Counted from the stretch's first letter, positions 1-7,862 are shown. The stretch: DNA of 13,010 nt from Verrucomicrobia bacterium UBA6775 (GCA_002453165.1 DKGH01000226.1:8118-21127); one strand, 5' to 3'. Translations and numbers: made by a program. Notes: a model not told the origin generated them from the sequence alone.

Positions 1-22
1 TGGGAACATTGTGGGAACTCAT
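1..22 (-). CDS. sdhA: Probable succinate dehydrogenase flavoprotein subunit, first 7 codons only
   Basis: Only the start lies in the window: reading leftward from 22 gives M-S-S-H-N-V-P and then the window ends. The ATG shares its A with the last base of the sdhC stop (TAATG arrangement), which implies translational coupling. The assignment to sdhA rests on gene order: in organisms with a cytochrome b558-type SdhC the usual order is sdhC-sdhA-sdhB. The seven residues alone prove nothing, so this is an inference from context. Confidence 0.5.
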
Positions 23-813
23 TAACTAACAATTCCGAATAGACCGAAGTATACGGATATTGGTATTGAAGCGTAGCCTAAAAAAATGAATAAACCTGCT
101 GAAAAAGCAAACTTTTCTAGTAAAATTTCTGATTTTGGTGTTTTAATTCCTAAAGATTGAAACATTGCATTCAAACCGTGGCTTAAGTGAACGCAAAGCA
201 ATCCGACTGAAATAAGGTAAAATAAGGAAACCCACCATACACTAAATCCACTAACAAGCATTTGATATACATCGGATGTTTTTTTATTACCCAAATCATC
301 CTCAATATGTTTTGTAACAAAAGCAATTTGATTTGGACCAGAAATTTTATGGACATAAAGCTTTTCAAAATCTGTTGTAGTGCCATTGATTTCGGGAACT
401 TTAATGGTGTAGTGAGCCAGGTGATATACAATAAAAGAAAATACTATAATTCCGCTAAAAGCCATAGTTCTGCTAGCATATTTTGATATTATTTCTCTTT
501 TGCGGTTGGAATCGACAGGTTTTGCAATTGTTGTATAACTAACTTTTCTAGCCCTCTTATTTTCCAGTGAAAGTTTTATAGCCGCCCAGATATGTATTCC
601 AATCATCGCAAGCAAACCTATGCGAGCAATCCACAATAAAGGTCCAAGACTATGCAATTTTGAAGCATATTGATTTATTGCTGCAGGACCTAAAAATATA
701 GTCAGATTCCCCAACATATGCATCACAACAAACCCGAATAAACAAGCCCCTGAAATGGCCATAAGGTATTTACGGCCTAAGGATGTGTGAAAAATGTTTT
801 GAACAAGTGACAT
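22..813 (-). CDS. sdhC: Succinate dehydrogenase / fumarate reductase cytochrome b558 subunit (SdhC)
   Basis: Membrane anchor of complex II, carrying heme b and passing electrons between succinate and quinone. The 263-residue protein starts MSLVQNIFHTSLGRK, with the S-x-G-R-K pattern before the first membrane helix that is typical of the b558 family (TIGR02046 type). About five hydrophobic helices are visible, at roughly 16-40, 57-80, 117-137, 190-212 and 234-258. Histidines in or next to helices (H32, H74, H131/H134, H209/H212) are the likely heme ligands. The ATG at 813 was chosen because homologues begin just before the SxGRK segment; the frame stays open further upstream to 1080 only by chance, over the start of the opposite gene. 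The stop overlaps the start of the presumed sdhA by one base. Codon use is AT-rich, unlike every other gene here. The family call is firm; the lineage (low-GC Verrucomicrobiota or Bacteroidota) is not. Confidence 0.88.
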   Translation of the reverse strand: MSLVQNIFHTSLGRKYLMAISGACLFGFVVMHMLGNLTIFLGPAAINQYASKLHSLGPLLWIARIGLLAMIGIHIWAAIKLSLENKRARKVSYTTIAKPVDSNRKREIISKYASRTMAFSGIIVFSFIVYHLAHYTIKVPEINGTTTDFEKLYVHKISGPNQIAFVTKHIEDDLGNKKTSDVYQMLVSGFSVWWVSLFYLISVGLLCVHLSHGLNAMFQSLGIKTPKSEILLEKFAFSAGLFIFLGYASIPISVYFGLFGIVS

Positions 814-919
814 GGGGCGCAAAAAAACCAAACCACTAATAACTATAACAAAATTAAACGTCGAGTCGAAATGTTGCGCTTGGGCAAATTGCAACGGAGC
901 GTTACGCTTGGCCAAGCGT
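814..919. promoter_or_regulatory. Divergent intergenic region with a composition break
   Basis: This is the only space between sdhC (leftward) and the lipoprotein hydrolase fusion (rightward), so both promoters should lie here or overlap the genes. The part next to sdhC (about 821-860) is A/T-rich; from about 861 the sequence takes the GC-rich character of the rest of the window. A TATAGT hexamer on the minus strand (around 842-847) could be a -10 element for sdhC, but I see no good -35 for it. The right end is filled by a perfect 16-base palindrome that touches the next start codon. Confidence 0.4.
904..919. repeat. Highly iterated palindrome, 16-base perfect copy abutting a start codon
   Basis: ACGCTTGGCCAAGCGT is perfectly self-complementary over 16 bases, the longest perfect symmetry for this repeat family apart from the tandem copy near 9486. 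It ends one base before the ATG at 920, in the place where a ribosome binding site would be expected, and no purine-rich Shine-Dalgarno sequence is seen. In the transcript it could fold into a hairpin or, as DNA, be a dyad for a protein or a methylase. Confidence 0.8.
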
Positions 920-3244
920 ATGAATCGTTCTGTTCTCATGGTCCTCAGTTTGGCTCTGGTCGGCTGCCAAACGCCGCCAGCTCCGCCCTCGACCAAGTCG
1001 GTGTCGCTTTCTTCGGTGTTCCGCTTGGCCAAGCTCGAGGAGATCGACTCCGCCATCGAGCGGGCGATTGCTGCCGGCAAGGCGCCCGGCGCTGTACTTC
1101 GGCTCGAGAGCGCCGGTGCGGTTTACCAAAAGACATTCGGCGACAAGTCGATCCAGCCGGAGCGGCGGCCGATGACAGCCGACACGATTTTTGACGCTGC
1201 GTCACTCACGAAGGTCATTGCCACCGCACCTGCCATCGCCCTGCTGGTTGAGCAGGGAAAACTGGGCCTCGACGATCGGGTTGAAAAATGGATTCCCGGT
1301 TTCAAGAAAAACGGCAAGGGCGCGGTTACGATTCGGCATTTGCTGACGCACACCTCCGGCCTGCGCCCGGGTCTTTCGCCAAGGCCTGAGTGGTCCGGTG
1401 TCGCGACCGCGATCGACAAGGCCAAGGCGGAACCGCTCACCGAACAGCCGGACACCAAGTTCATTTACAGTGACATCAACTTCATTTTACTGGGTGAGAT
1501 CGTGCGGCTCGTCTCCGGCGAGCGGCTCGATCTGTTTGTTTCCAAAAATATTTTCCAACCGCTCGGCATGACCGACACCGGATTCCTCCCGCCGTTGGCC
1601 AAGCGCGACCGCATCGCCCCCACGGAACAGGTCGGCGAGGTGATTCTCCACGGGGAAGTACACGACCCGACGGCACGGCGGATGGGAGGCGTGGCCGGCC
1701 ATGCGGGGCTGTTCACCACCGCGGCAGACCTTGGGCGGTTCGCAAACATGATGCTCAACGGCGGCTCGCTGGAAGGTCGGCGTGTTTTTAAAAAGGAGAC
1801 TGTCAAGTGGATGACTGCGTCCCACACAAAGCCGCCGATGAAAATCAAGCGCGGCCTCGGTTGGGATATTGCCTCGCCGTACTCGAGTCCTCGTGGGAGT
1901 CACTTTGAAGTGGGCAGCTTTGGGCACACCGGCTGGACCGGCTGTTCGTTGTGGATTGACCCCGCCACCGGCACCTCGGTAATCCTGATGACCAGTCGTA
2001 CGCATCCCGACGGCCGGGGAAACGTCATTGCTTTGAGACGCGAGGTGGCCACGCTCGCTGCCGAGGCGCTGCAGGCGTTTTCGTTTGGCAGCGCGGCGCC
2101 GCCCGATTTGACCGCCCGGAGAACCGTGCTGAACGGAGCCGATGTGCTGCGTATACGCCCCGAGATTTTACCAAAGGATAGCCGTGTGGGATTGATCACC
2201 AACCACACTGGCCACGATCGTGAGCGCAACTCGACACTCGATTTTCTGCTCAAGTCGGATCGGGTACAGCTCAAGGCGCTGTTCAGTCCCGAGCACGGGC
2301 TGTACGGCAAGCTCGATGAAAAGGTTGGTGACAGCACCGATGCGAATAGCGGCCTGAAAATCTTCAGCCTGTACGGCGAGACACGCAAGCCGTTGCCGGA
2401 ACATCTCGCCGGGTTGGACGCGCTCATCTTCGACATTCAGGACATCGGCTGCCGGTTTTACACCTACATTTCGACGATGGGGTTGGCGATGGAGGCCGCC
2501 GCAGAGGCGGGGGTGAAATTCATCGTGCTCGACCGCGTGAACCCGATCGGGGCCACTGCCGTCGAGGGCCCGGTGCGGCTTGGGCCGACCGACTTCATCG
2601 CGTTCCACGACATCCCGATCCGGCACGGGATGACCGTCGGCGAACTGGCGCGCATGTTCAACAGCGAGCGCGGCTACAACGCAAAGCTGCAGGTCGTCAA
2701 AATCGAGAACTGGTCACGGGGGCAGGTGTTCGACACGACCGGCCAGCCGTGGACGAACCCGTCGCCCAATATGCGAAACCTCACGCAGGCGATGCTCTAC
2801 CCGGGCATCGGCTTGCTGGAAACGGCGATGTCTGTAGGGCGCGGCACCGACACGCCGTTCGAGGTGATCGGCGCTCCGTACATCGACGATGTACGTCTGG
2901 CCAAGCGATTGAATGCGCTTGGCCAAGCGGGAGTGACCTTCGTGCCGGTGCGTTTCACGCCGGATTACAGCGTGCACAAGGACGAGTCATGTGGCGGGGT
3001 GAACATCATCATCACCGATCGGGAGGCGTTAAAGCCAGTCGCGCTTGGCATCGACATCGCCCGTGTGCTGCACGCGATGTACCCGAAGGAGTTTCCCTTG
3101 GCCAAGGTCGGCCGCCTGCTCTGCCATCCGCCGACCATCGAGGCGCTTGGCCAAGGCAAGACCCTCCGGCAGATCGAGGCCGCCTGGCAGCCGCGCTTGG
3201 CCAAGTTCAAAAAACGCCGCGCTGAATTTCTGCTCTACGACTGA
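920..3244 (+). CDS. Lipoprotein: beta-lactamase-family serine hydrolase fused to exo-beta-N-acetylmuramidase NamZ (DUF1343/GH171)
   Basis: The 774-residue protein starts with a short lipoprotein signal peptide ending in L-V-G-C (Cys16), so it is probably lipid-anchored in the envelope. This signal is why I prefer the ATG at 920 to the in-frame ATG at 812, which lies in AT-rich DNA over the sdhC start. Residues about 30-390 form a class C beta-lactamase/S12 serine hydrolase: S-L-T-K at 95-98 holds the nucleophile and general base, Y-S-D at 183-185 fits the second motif, and H-T-G at 336-338 fits the third. Residues about 400-772 match DUF1343, the NamZ family that releases MurNAc from peptidoglycan ends; visible conserved pieces are ITNHTG, FSPEHG, DIQDIGCRFYTYI, NPI and PSPNM. 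In Bacillus subtilis namZ is clustered with the serine hydrolase amidase amiE (YbbE), so the fusion suggests muropeptide recycling, with substrate inferred. Seven intact or near palindrome copies lie in frame, four of them in the last 330 bases. Confidence 0.88.
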   Translation: MNRSVLMVLSLALVGCQTPPAPPSTKSVSLSSVFRLAKLEEIDSAIERAIAAGKAPGAVLRLESAGAVYQKTFGDKSIQPERRPMTADTIFDAASLTKVIATAPAIALLVEQGKLGLDDRVEKWIPGFKKNGKGAVTIRHLLTHTSGLRPGLSPRPEWSGVATAIDKAKAEPLTEQPDTKFIYSDINFILLGEIVRLVSGERLDLFVSKNIFQPLGMTDTGFLPPLAKRDRIAPTEQVGEVILHGEVHDPTARRMGGVAGHAGLFTTAADLGRFANMMLNGGSLEGRRVFKKETVKWMTASHTKPPMKIKRGLGWDIASPYSSPRGSHFEVGSFGHTGWTGCSLWIDPATGTSVILMTSRTHPDGRGNVIALRREVATLAAEALQAFSFGSAAPPDLTARRTVLNGADVLRIRPEILPKDSRVGLITNHTGHDRERNSTLDFLLKSDRVQLKALFSPEHGLYGKLDEKVGDSTDANSGLKIFSLYGETRKPLPEHLAGLDALIFDIQDIGCRFYTYISTMGLAMEAAAEAGVKFIVLDRVNPIGATAVEGPVRLGPTDFIAFHDIPIRHGMTVGELARMFNSERGYNAKLQVVKIENWSRGQVFDTTGQPWTNPSPNMRNLTQAMLYPGIGLLETAMSVGRGTDTPFEVIGAPYIDDVRLAKRLNALGQAGVTFVPVRFTPDYSVHKDESCGGVNIIITDREALKPVALGIDIARVLHAMYPKEFPLAKVGRLLCHPPTIEALGQGKTLRQIEAAWQPRLAKFKKRRAEFLLYD
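2896..3206. repeat. Cluster of palindrome copies inside the NamZ domain
   Basis: Four exact TTGGCCAA cores occur at 2919, 3098, 3147 and 3197, with a near copy (CTGGCCAAG) at 2897. The last three are spaced 49 and 50 bases apart. In the reading frame they give L-A-K-R (near copy), A-L-G-Q-A, P-L-A-K, A-L-G-Q-G and R-L-A-K. The same gene also carries cores at 1025 (R-L-A-K) and 1595 (P-L-A-K-R). All preserve the frame. Confidence 0.8.
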
Positions 3245-3245
3245 C

Positions 3246-3268
3246 CGTTCAGTTGCCGAAGCTGAACG
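3246..3268. terminator. Possible shared hairpin between convergent genes
   Basis: The arms CGTTCAG (3246-3252) and CTGAACG (3262-3268) can form a 7-base-pair stem with a 9-base loop, placed between and over the two convergent stop codons (3242-3244 plus, 3249-3251 minus). Its position fits a bidirectional terminator. There is no T-run on either side and the stem is short, so it may be chance. Confidence 0.25.
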
Positions 3269-5882
3269 AGTAGAGCTTGGCCATGGCAAACTCGAACTTC
3301 AGCCGAACCGATTTGCCAATGGTGCTTCGCAGTAGAAAATCCCCGTCCCAATTTACGACTGCATCGGAGCCGGTGCGGGTGATCGCCTGGCTTCTGCCGA
3401 GTGTTTTTCCCTCCGCATCCAGCGCAGTCACCTTCAGCCAACCGCCGTTTTGAACGTCCGCCGTCACGCGGAGTTGGCTGCCGGCGGGAATTATCGGAGT
3501 CGTCGTGACAACAGCGCGCTTGGTTGAGTCTTTAGGCTCGAAGCCGGCCCAGCCGTCCGGGCGCAGCGTTGAGAGCGCGAGACCCGATTTTCGCCAGTCA
3601 AAAAAATACCAGTCGCTCGCGCCGTAAAAAATCTGCACCTCGTTTTCGCGAATCACCGGCTGTGACGGAAACATTGCGCCCCAATCGTACGGCATCGTCC
3701 CGTATTTTTTTTCTTTCGCTGGGGTGTTCGCGATCAGCGGCGTGCCGGGTAGGACGCGGTACCACGTGTACGAGTCGGGGCTCCATGCCAGTTCGATCTG
3801 TTGTCGCACTCCCTCCATCGACTTGACCGAGGGATAATCCATCACCCCAAGCAGCCCGAGGAAGACACCGCCCGCGCGAAAGATCACCATGTCGTGCATC
3901 TGATTTTTCGGCGTGCCCTCAATGATTAGTTCGGAGCGTGTCCACTTGAGGCCGTCCGCACTTTCAGTCCGCGCGATTTTGCGGTTGCCAACTACCGGGA
4001 AGCGGTCGTAGTGCCGAACGATGCCAACGTACTTTTGCAGTTCAGGCGACCAAACCATATTCGCGTGACAGTCGCTTTGGATGGCGATCTCCGGGCAGCG
4101 AATTTCCGGTCCCCAGTTTAGTCCGTCGGGCGAAAACCGGATCAGTTGCATGTAACCAACCTGTGCTGCATAGAACGTCTTGTAACGCCGCGCCGGGTTT
4201 TTCTCGTGCGGATCCTTGTACACGCCTGCCCCGGACGGGCCACGCACGACGATGTTATTGCGCTTGTTACCGCCGAACTCGACCAAACCAAGCTCTGGTT
4301 TTTCCCAATGAACACCGTCCTTCGACGTGGCATAAAGAATCGCCTCGTCACGCTTGTTTGGCTTGGCCGACATGTAGTGGGTGGACGTCGGGTTGCGCTT
4401 GGCCGGAGGCGTCTTGGTCGTCCGCTCATCGACGATGAACGGACAGTACCAGCATTTGTAAAGTTGTTCTTCCTCATCAAAAATGACATTCGGATACATG
4501 TTGTCGTAGCGTGGTTCCCACGGTTTGTCGGCGACGAACAACGGGTTGGCCGCGTGTTTTTGTGCCGAGCCAAGCGCGAGTTTGCCGTTGACTGAGGAGT
4601 CAACAATTCGAGAGTCCAGTAGTAGAAAACGATCACGCGGCATCGCTTTGGATTTAGCGTTTTCAGCGCTCCCCAAGGCCCCGTAGACGATTGGTTTCAG
4701 CGCCTGGCCAAGCTCGATCATCGGCATCTGCTGCGTGAGTGTAATGACTACGAGGCCATCCTTCGGCGACAGCCAGTACTCGGTACCGGCGCCACCGAGC
4801 CACTCGTATTCACCCACCGACGACGGGGCACTGTCGATTTTCCGGGTGCGCACGGCTAAGCCCAGTCCAAAGCCGCGTCCCTCCGGTCTCCGGTCGATTT
4901 CCCCCACGCCTTCGGGTAGCTGATCCCGAATCATCGCCTCAACGTTTTCCCTTTTCAAAAACCGTTTTCCGTCCAGTTCGCCCTTGTTCGAGAGCATCAG
5001 GCAGAACCGCATGTAGTCGGTCGCCGTAGACACAAGGCCGCCCCCTGCGGAAAGAAACCTGGGCAGCTTGTCGAACGTGTACGCGCCTCTCGTGCCCGGT
5101 TGCGGTGCGGCCACCACCTGTAGGTTACGTCCGTAAACTTCCGCCAGCCGGTGTCGTTTTTCTTCCGGCACAAAAAATGCCGTGTCGATCATGCCGAGCG
5201 GCTTGCAGACTTTTTCCGCGATGCAGACATCGAGCGTCTGGCCTGACACCACCTCGATCACCCGCGCCAACACCTCCGTGCCAAAACTGTAGTGCCAGTC
5301 CGTGCCGGGTTGATACCGCAGCGGCACGGCGTCGAGCCGATTCATCATTTCCTCGAGCGTGCTTTCGTGCAGAGGCGGCAGTCCGGCACGGCGAAACGCG
5401 CTGTCCACCGTCACGTTGTTGGAAAACCCGGCCGTGTGCCGCAACAGGTCGCGTACCGTCATCTGCCGGGTTTGTGGCTTACCCTGAAATTTCATTCGAC
5501 CGGCTGCCGGGATGTATTTGGCGACCGGGTCGTCCAGCCCGAGTTTGCCTTCCTCCACCAACATCATCGCCGCCACGCTGGCGACCACCTTGGTCATCGA
5601 GTAAATGCGAAACAACGTGTCCTTTCGCATCGGTTTGTCCGCGGCGATGTCCTGCATTCCCTTGGCGGAAAAGTGAACAACCCGGCCATCCTTCGCCACG
5701 ATCGTCACCGCCCCGCCAAGGCGGCGCTCGTCGATGTAACGCTGCACAAAGGGATCAATCTTCGAGATCCCCTCAGCCGACAACCCCACCTCTCGCGGCT
5801 CCGCAGTCGGCAGCGCCTGGCCAAGCGCGGTCGAAGCCAAAACAAAGACGATGGCGTACAATGCACTGAAAACGGAATTCAC
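3249..5882 (-). CDS. Exported beta-lactamase-family serine hydrolase fused to a GH32/43-like beta-propeller
   Basis: The 877-residue protein is read from the GTG at 5882, because this gives a typical signal peptide (hydrophobic core ending T-A-L-G-Q-A, about residue 23). No ATG start sits nearby, and the open frame upstream is only the shadow of mazG. Residues about 30-405 are a class C beta-lactamase/S12 serine hydrolase: S-M-T-K at 95-98 is the active-site motif, Y-S-F at 198-200 stands where Y-S-N is common, and G-G-A-G-T near 363-367 marks the last active-site strand. Residues about 415-790 look like the five-bladed propeller of GH32-type proteins (WEPRYDNMYPNV, YKCWYCPF, YATSKDGVHWEKPELG), followed by a beta-sandwich of about 80 residues ending LYSFSFGN. 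Substrate is unknown; glycan or glycoconjugate cleavage is an inference. The gene begins 73 bases after mazG on the same strand and may be co-transcribed with it. It holds no exact palindrome core, only near copies at 3276, 4703 and 5816. Confidence 0.8.
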   Translation of the reverse strand: MNSVFSALYAIVFVLASTALGQALPTAEPREVGLSAEGISKIDPFVQRYIDERRLGGAVTIVAKDGRVVHFSAKGMQDIAADKPMRKDTLFRIYSMTKVVASVAAMMLVEEGKLGLDDPVAKYIPAAGRMKFQGKPQTRQMTVRDLLRHTAGFSNNVTVDSAFRRAGLPPLHESTLEEMMNRLDAVPLRYQPGTDWHYSFGTEVLARVIEVVSGQTLDVCIAEKVCKPLGMIDTAFFVPEEKRHRLAEVYGRNLQVVAAPQPGTRGAYTFDKLPRFLSAGGGLVSTATDYMRFCLMLSNKGELDGKRFLKRENVEAMIRDQLPEGVGEIDRRPEGRGFGLGLAVRTRKIDSAPSSVGEYEWLGGAGTEYWLSPKDGLVVITLTQQMPMIELGQALKPIVYGALGSAENAKSKAMPRDRFLLLDSRIVDSSVNGKLALGSAQKHAANPLFVADKPWEPRYDNMYPNVIFDEEEQLYKCWYCPFIVDERTTKTPPAKRNPTSTHYMSAKPNKRDEAILYATSKDGVHWEKPELGLVEFGGNKRNNIVVRGPSGAGVYKDPHEKNPARRYKTFYAAQVGYMQLIRFSPDGLNWGPEIRCPEIAIQSDCHANMVWSPELQKYVGIVRHYDRFPVVGNRKIARTESADGLKWTRSELIIEGTPKNQMHDMVIFRAGGVFLGLLGVMDYPSVKSMEGVRQQIELAWSPDSYTWYRVLPGTPLIANTPAKEKKYGTMPYDWGAMFPSQPVIRENEVQIFYGASDWYFFDWRKSGLALSTLRPDGWAGFEPKDSTKRAVVTTTPIIPAGSQLRVTADVQNGGWLKVTALDAEGKTLGRSQAITRTGSDAVVNWDGDFLLRSTIGKSVRLKFEFAMAKLYSFSFGN

Positions 5883-5955
5883 GGTGAAGGAAACGTCTGC
5901 CGATAACTTATATTGATCAAGTAGTTTTGTTTCACCTGCTCGGAGCTGAAACTGG

Positions 5956-6642
5956 CTACTTGGCCAGGCGGGGTTCTTTTTTGCGGAGGGCTTTTTCCTG
6001 GCGCTTGGTCTCGGCGCGGAGGAGGGCTTCCGGTTGCCAGCCTCTGGCCTGGGCGTATTCGGCGAGGGCGAACAGTTCCCGGCCAAGGCTGGCCTTGGTG
6101 TAGCGTTGCTTGGCCGGCTTGGCCAATGGCTTGTCGGCGAGTTTGTTTTTGTGCGCCTTCTTGACGAGTTTCTCGGCGCGCTGCAATGAGGGCAGATGGC
6201 GCGGAATGCCGTCCAGCACGGAGGGGCGTTCGTGTTTCGTGCCCTGTTTTTCCTCGCGCTTGATTTTCTCCCATTGCGCCCAGACGTCGTCGACGTTGTC
6301 CGCGTCGGAGTCTCCAAAAACATGCGGGTGGCGACGGATGAGCTTGTCGGTGATCGTCCTGGCCGCCTTCTCAAAATCAAACGCCTTCCGTTCCTTGGCG
6401 AGTTGGCAGTGAAAGACCACCTGCAACAGCAGATCGCCGCATTCCTCGAGCATTTCGTGGTCGTCTTCGGACTCGATCGCGTCGATCAATTCGTACACCT
6501 CCTCGACGGCGTGAAAGCGGATGGACTTGTGATCCTGTTCGCGATCCCACGGGCAGCCACCAGGGCCGCGAAGTCGGGCCATTACCTCGATTAATTCGTC
6601 GATCGCCGGTTTGCGTTTTTTTGATTTTCGTTTGGCGGCCAT
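5956..6642 (-). CDS. mazG: MazG-family nucleoside triphosphate pyrophosphohydrolase with a reduced C-terminal half
   Basis: MazG hydrolyses (d)NTPs to NMPs and pyrophosphate, cleaning the nucleotide pool. The 228-residue protein has a basic N-terminal tail, then the conserved LRGPGGCPWDREQDHKS (about 24-40), the metal-binding E-E-V-Y-E (47-51) and E-E-C-G-D (66-70), and LIRRHPHVFGD (101-111). W-x-x-W-E-x-I-K-R-E-E-K follows at about 121-132. The family normally repeats the acidic motif in its second half (E. coli MazG is 263 residues). Here the stretch after PSLQRAEKLVKKA runs through KPLAKPAKQRYTKASLG directly to ELFALAEYAQARGWQPEALL, and I cannot find the second EExxE helix. Palindrome-derived codons sit at that point and at the C-terminus (PRLAK then stop). 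The start ATG lies one base after the proB stop (TGA-C-ATG), so the two genes form an operon. Confidence 0.85.
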   Translation of the reverse strand: MAAKRKSKKRKPAIDELIEVMARLRGPGGCPWDREQDHKSIRFHAVEEVYELIDAIESEDDHEMLEECGDLLLQVVFHCQLAKERKAFDFEKAARTITDKLIRRHPHVFGDSDADNVDDVWAQWEKIKREEKQGTKHERPSVLDGIPRHLPSLQRAEKLVKKAHKNKLADKPLAKPAKQRYTKASLGRELFALAEYAQARGWQPEALLRAETKRQEKALRKKEPRLAK

Positions 6643-6643
6643 G

Positions 6644-7720
6644 TCAGAGGATGACGAGGTCGTCGCGGTGGATGATCTCCACGCCTTTCAATTTTCGGGC
6701 GCGAATCTCATCGGCGTCGTATCGACTGATGCCCCGCGAAAACTCTGTGCCCTGCAGGTCGCAAATGCGCACGACATCGCCCTTGGAAAATTCGCCCACG
6801 CATTGCGAGACACCGGGAGGCAGCAGGCTCTTGCCCTTGTCGCGAAGCGCATTGCGGGCGCCGTCGTCCACCCACAGTGCTCCCTTCGGGTGATGAAAAA
6901 AGGCGATCCAGCGCTTCCGCCCCTTGAGCTTGCCGGCCCGGGGCACGAAAAAGGTTCCCTCCTCCCTGCCATCGACTACGTTGGCGATGGCCCGCTTTTT
7001 TTTGCCGGAAGCAATGACCAGCGGGATGCCGGTGCGGGCGGTCATCCTGGCGGCTCGAATCTTGGCATCCATCCCTCCGACGGCGGTCGCGCTCAACGTG
7101 CCGCCCGCGAGTTTTTGGATGTTCGCATCGATTTTTTCGACGACGGAAATGGTGCGCGGATTTTTCTTTCCAAAATTCTCGACCAGACCGTCAACCGTGG
7201 TGAGGATAATCAACAGGTCTGCAGGCAACAGGCAGGCGACGAGTGATGCCAGCCAGTCGTTGTCGCCAAACTTTAACTCGGTGTAACTGACCGCATCGTT
7301 TTCGTTGACGATCGGGACAACGCCCTTGGCCAGCAGCGAGACCAGCGTGTTGCGGGCGTTGAGATGCCTATCCTTGTCCTCAAGATCGTCATGCGTGAGG
7401 AGCACCTGCGCGACCTGCAGGTTGTGTTTTGCGAACAACTCCGTGTAGGTCGACATGAGAGCCGATTGGCCAACGGCGGCGCAGGCCTGCAGGTCGGAGA
7501 GATCGGTCGGGCGCTTGGCCATGTTCAACACACCCATGCCGGCACCCACCGCGCCGGAGGACACGACAATCACCTCCCGGCCAGCTTCGCGTTGGGCGGC
7601 CACTTGGCCGACCAATTGCTCAATCTGGCGGGGATCAATCTGCTTGCTGCGGTTGGTCAGGATTCCGGTGCCAAACTTGACCACCACTCGGCTGGTATCT
7701 TTCAGCGCATCTCGCTCCAT
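6644..7720 (-). CDS. proB: Glutamate 5-kinase with C-terminal PUA domain
   Basis: ProB phosphorylates L-glutamate with ATP to give gamma-glutamyl phosphate, the first step of proline synthesis, in the cytoplasm. The 358-residue length matches full-size ProB. Kinase landmarks in order: VVVKFGTGILT (about 12-22, phosphate binding), VSSGAVGAG (about 53-61), NENDAVSYTELKFGDND (glutamate and magnesium site), ILTTVDGL and GGMDAKIRAA. The last 90 residues, with KGDVVRICD and the SRGISRYDADEIR segment, form the PUA domain found in most bacterial ProB and linked to feedback control by proline. proA is not downstream; mazG follows one base later instead. A palindrome core at 7466 falls in frame within the VGQSAL region, where it reads V-G-Q-S. 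There is no clear Shine-Dalgarno sequence before the ATG. Confidence 0.93.
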   Translation of the reverse strand: MERDALKDTSRVVVKFGTGILTNRSKQIDPRQIEQLVGQVAAQREAGREVIVVSSGAVGAGMGVLNMAKRPTDLSDLQACAAVGQSALMSTYTELFAKHNLQVAQVLLTHDDLEDKDRHLNARNTLVSLLAKGVVPIVNENDAVSYTELKFGDNDWLASLVACLLPADLLIILTTVDGLVENFGKKNPRTISVVEKIDANIQKLAGGTLSATAVGGMDAKIRAARMTARTGIPLVIASGKKKRAIANVVDGREEGTFFVPRAGKLKGRKRWIAFFHHPKGALWVDDGARNALRDKGKSLLPPGVSQCVGEFSKGDVVRICDLQGTEFSRGISRYDADEIRARKLKGVEIIHRDDLVIL

Positions 7721-7773
7721 CAGAAGCGCCTTGGGCTAAAGGCATCTGGCCCGGTTAGCAAGAAACAAATCAA

Positions 7774-7790
7774 CCAAGCGCTTGGCCAAG
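7774..7790. repeat. Palindrome, about one and a half units
   Basis: CCAAGCGCTTGGCCAAG contains the half unit CCAAGCG followed by a full CGCTTGGCCAAG, with the 12-base phase of the tandem copy at 9486. It therefore has two overlapping dyad centres, at GCGC and at GGCC. It lies between proB and the PQQ-like gene. Confidence 0.7.
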
Positions 7791-7850
7791 TGGCAAGAAA
7801 GGTTGCTCGACTCGGCTGACCGCGTACACTTCGCCGCCCAGACCAACAAT

Positions 7851-7862
7851 CGCTTGGCCAAG
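7851..7862. repeat. Palindrome just upstream of a start codon
   Basis: CGCTTGGCCAAG ends five bases before the ATG at 7868. As with the copy at 904-919 it takes the place of a ribosome binding site, and no purine-rich motif is visible. Confidence 0.75.

Noticed and set aside
812..919. Start of the NamZ fusion at the ATG at 812
   Set aside because: The extra 36 residues come from AT-rich DNA overlapping the sdhC start, and they would bury the lipoprotein signal peptide that begins at 920.
814..1080. Extending sdhC upstream in frame to 1080 (352 residues)
   Set aside because: The added 89 residues are basic and non-membrane, lie opposite the lipoprotein signal and hydrolase domain, and family members begin just before the S-x-G-R-K segment.
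5105..5906. Two plus-strand open frames of 204 and 254 codons opposite the serine hydrolase domain
   Set aside because: They are Arg/Pro/Ala-rich shadows of the GC-rich coding strand, with no motif or start signal.
5883..6380. Extending the hydrolase-propeller gene to 6380 (1043 residues)
   Set aside because: The added part is an Arg/Ser/Pro-rich shadow of mazG in another frame, and the signal peptide begins at the GTG at 5882.
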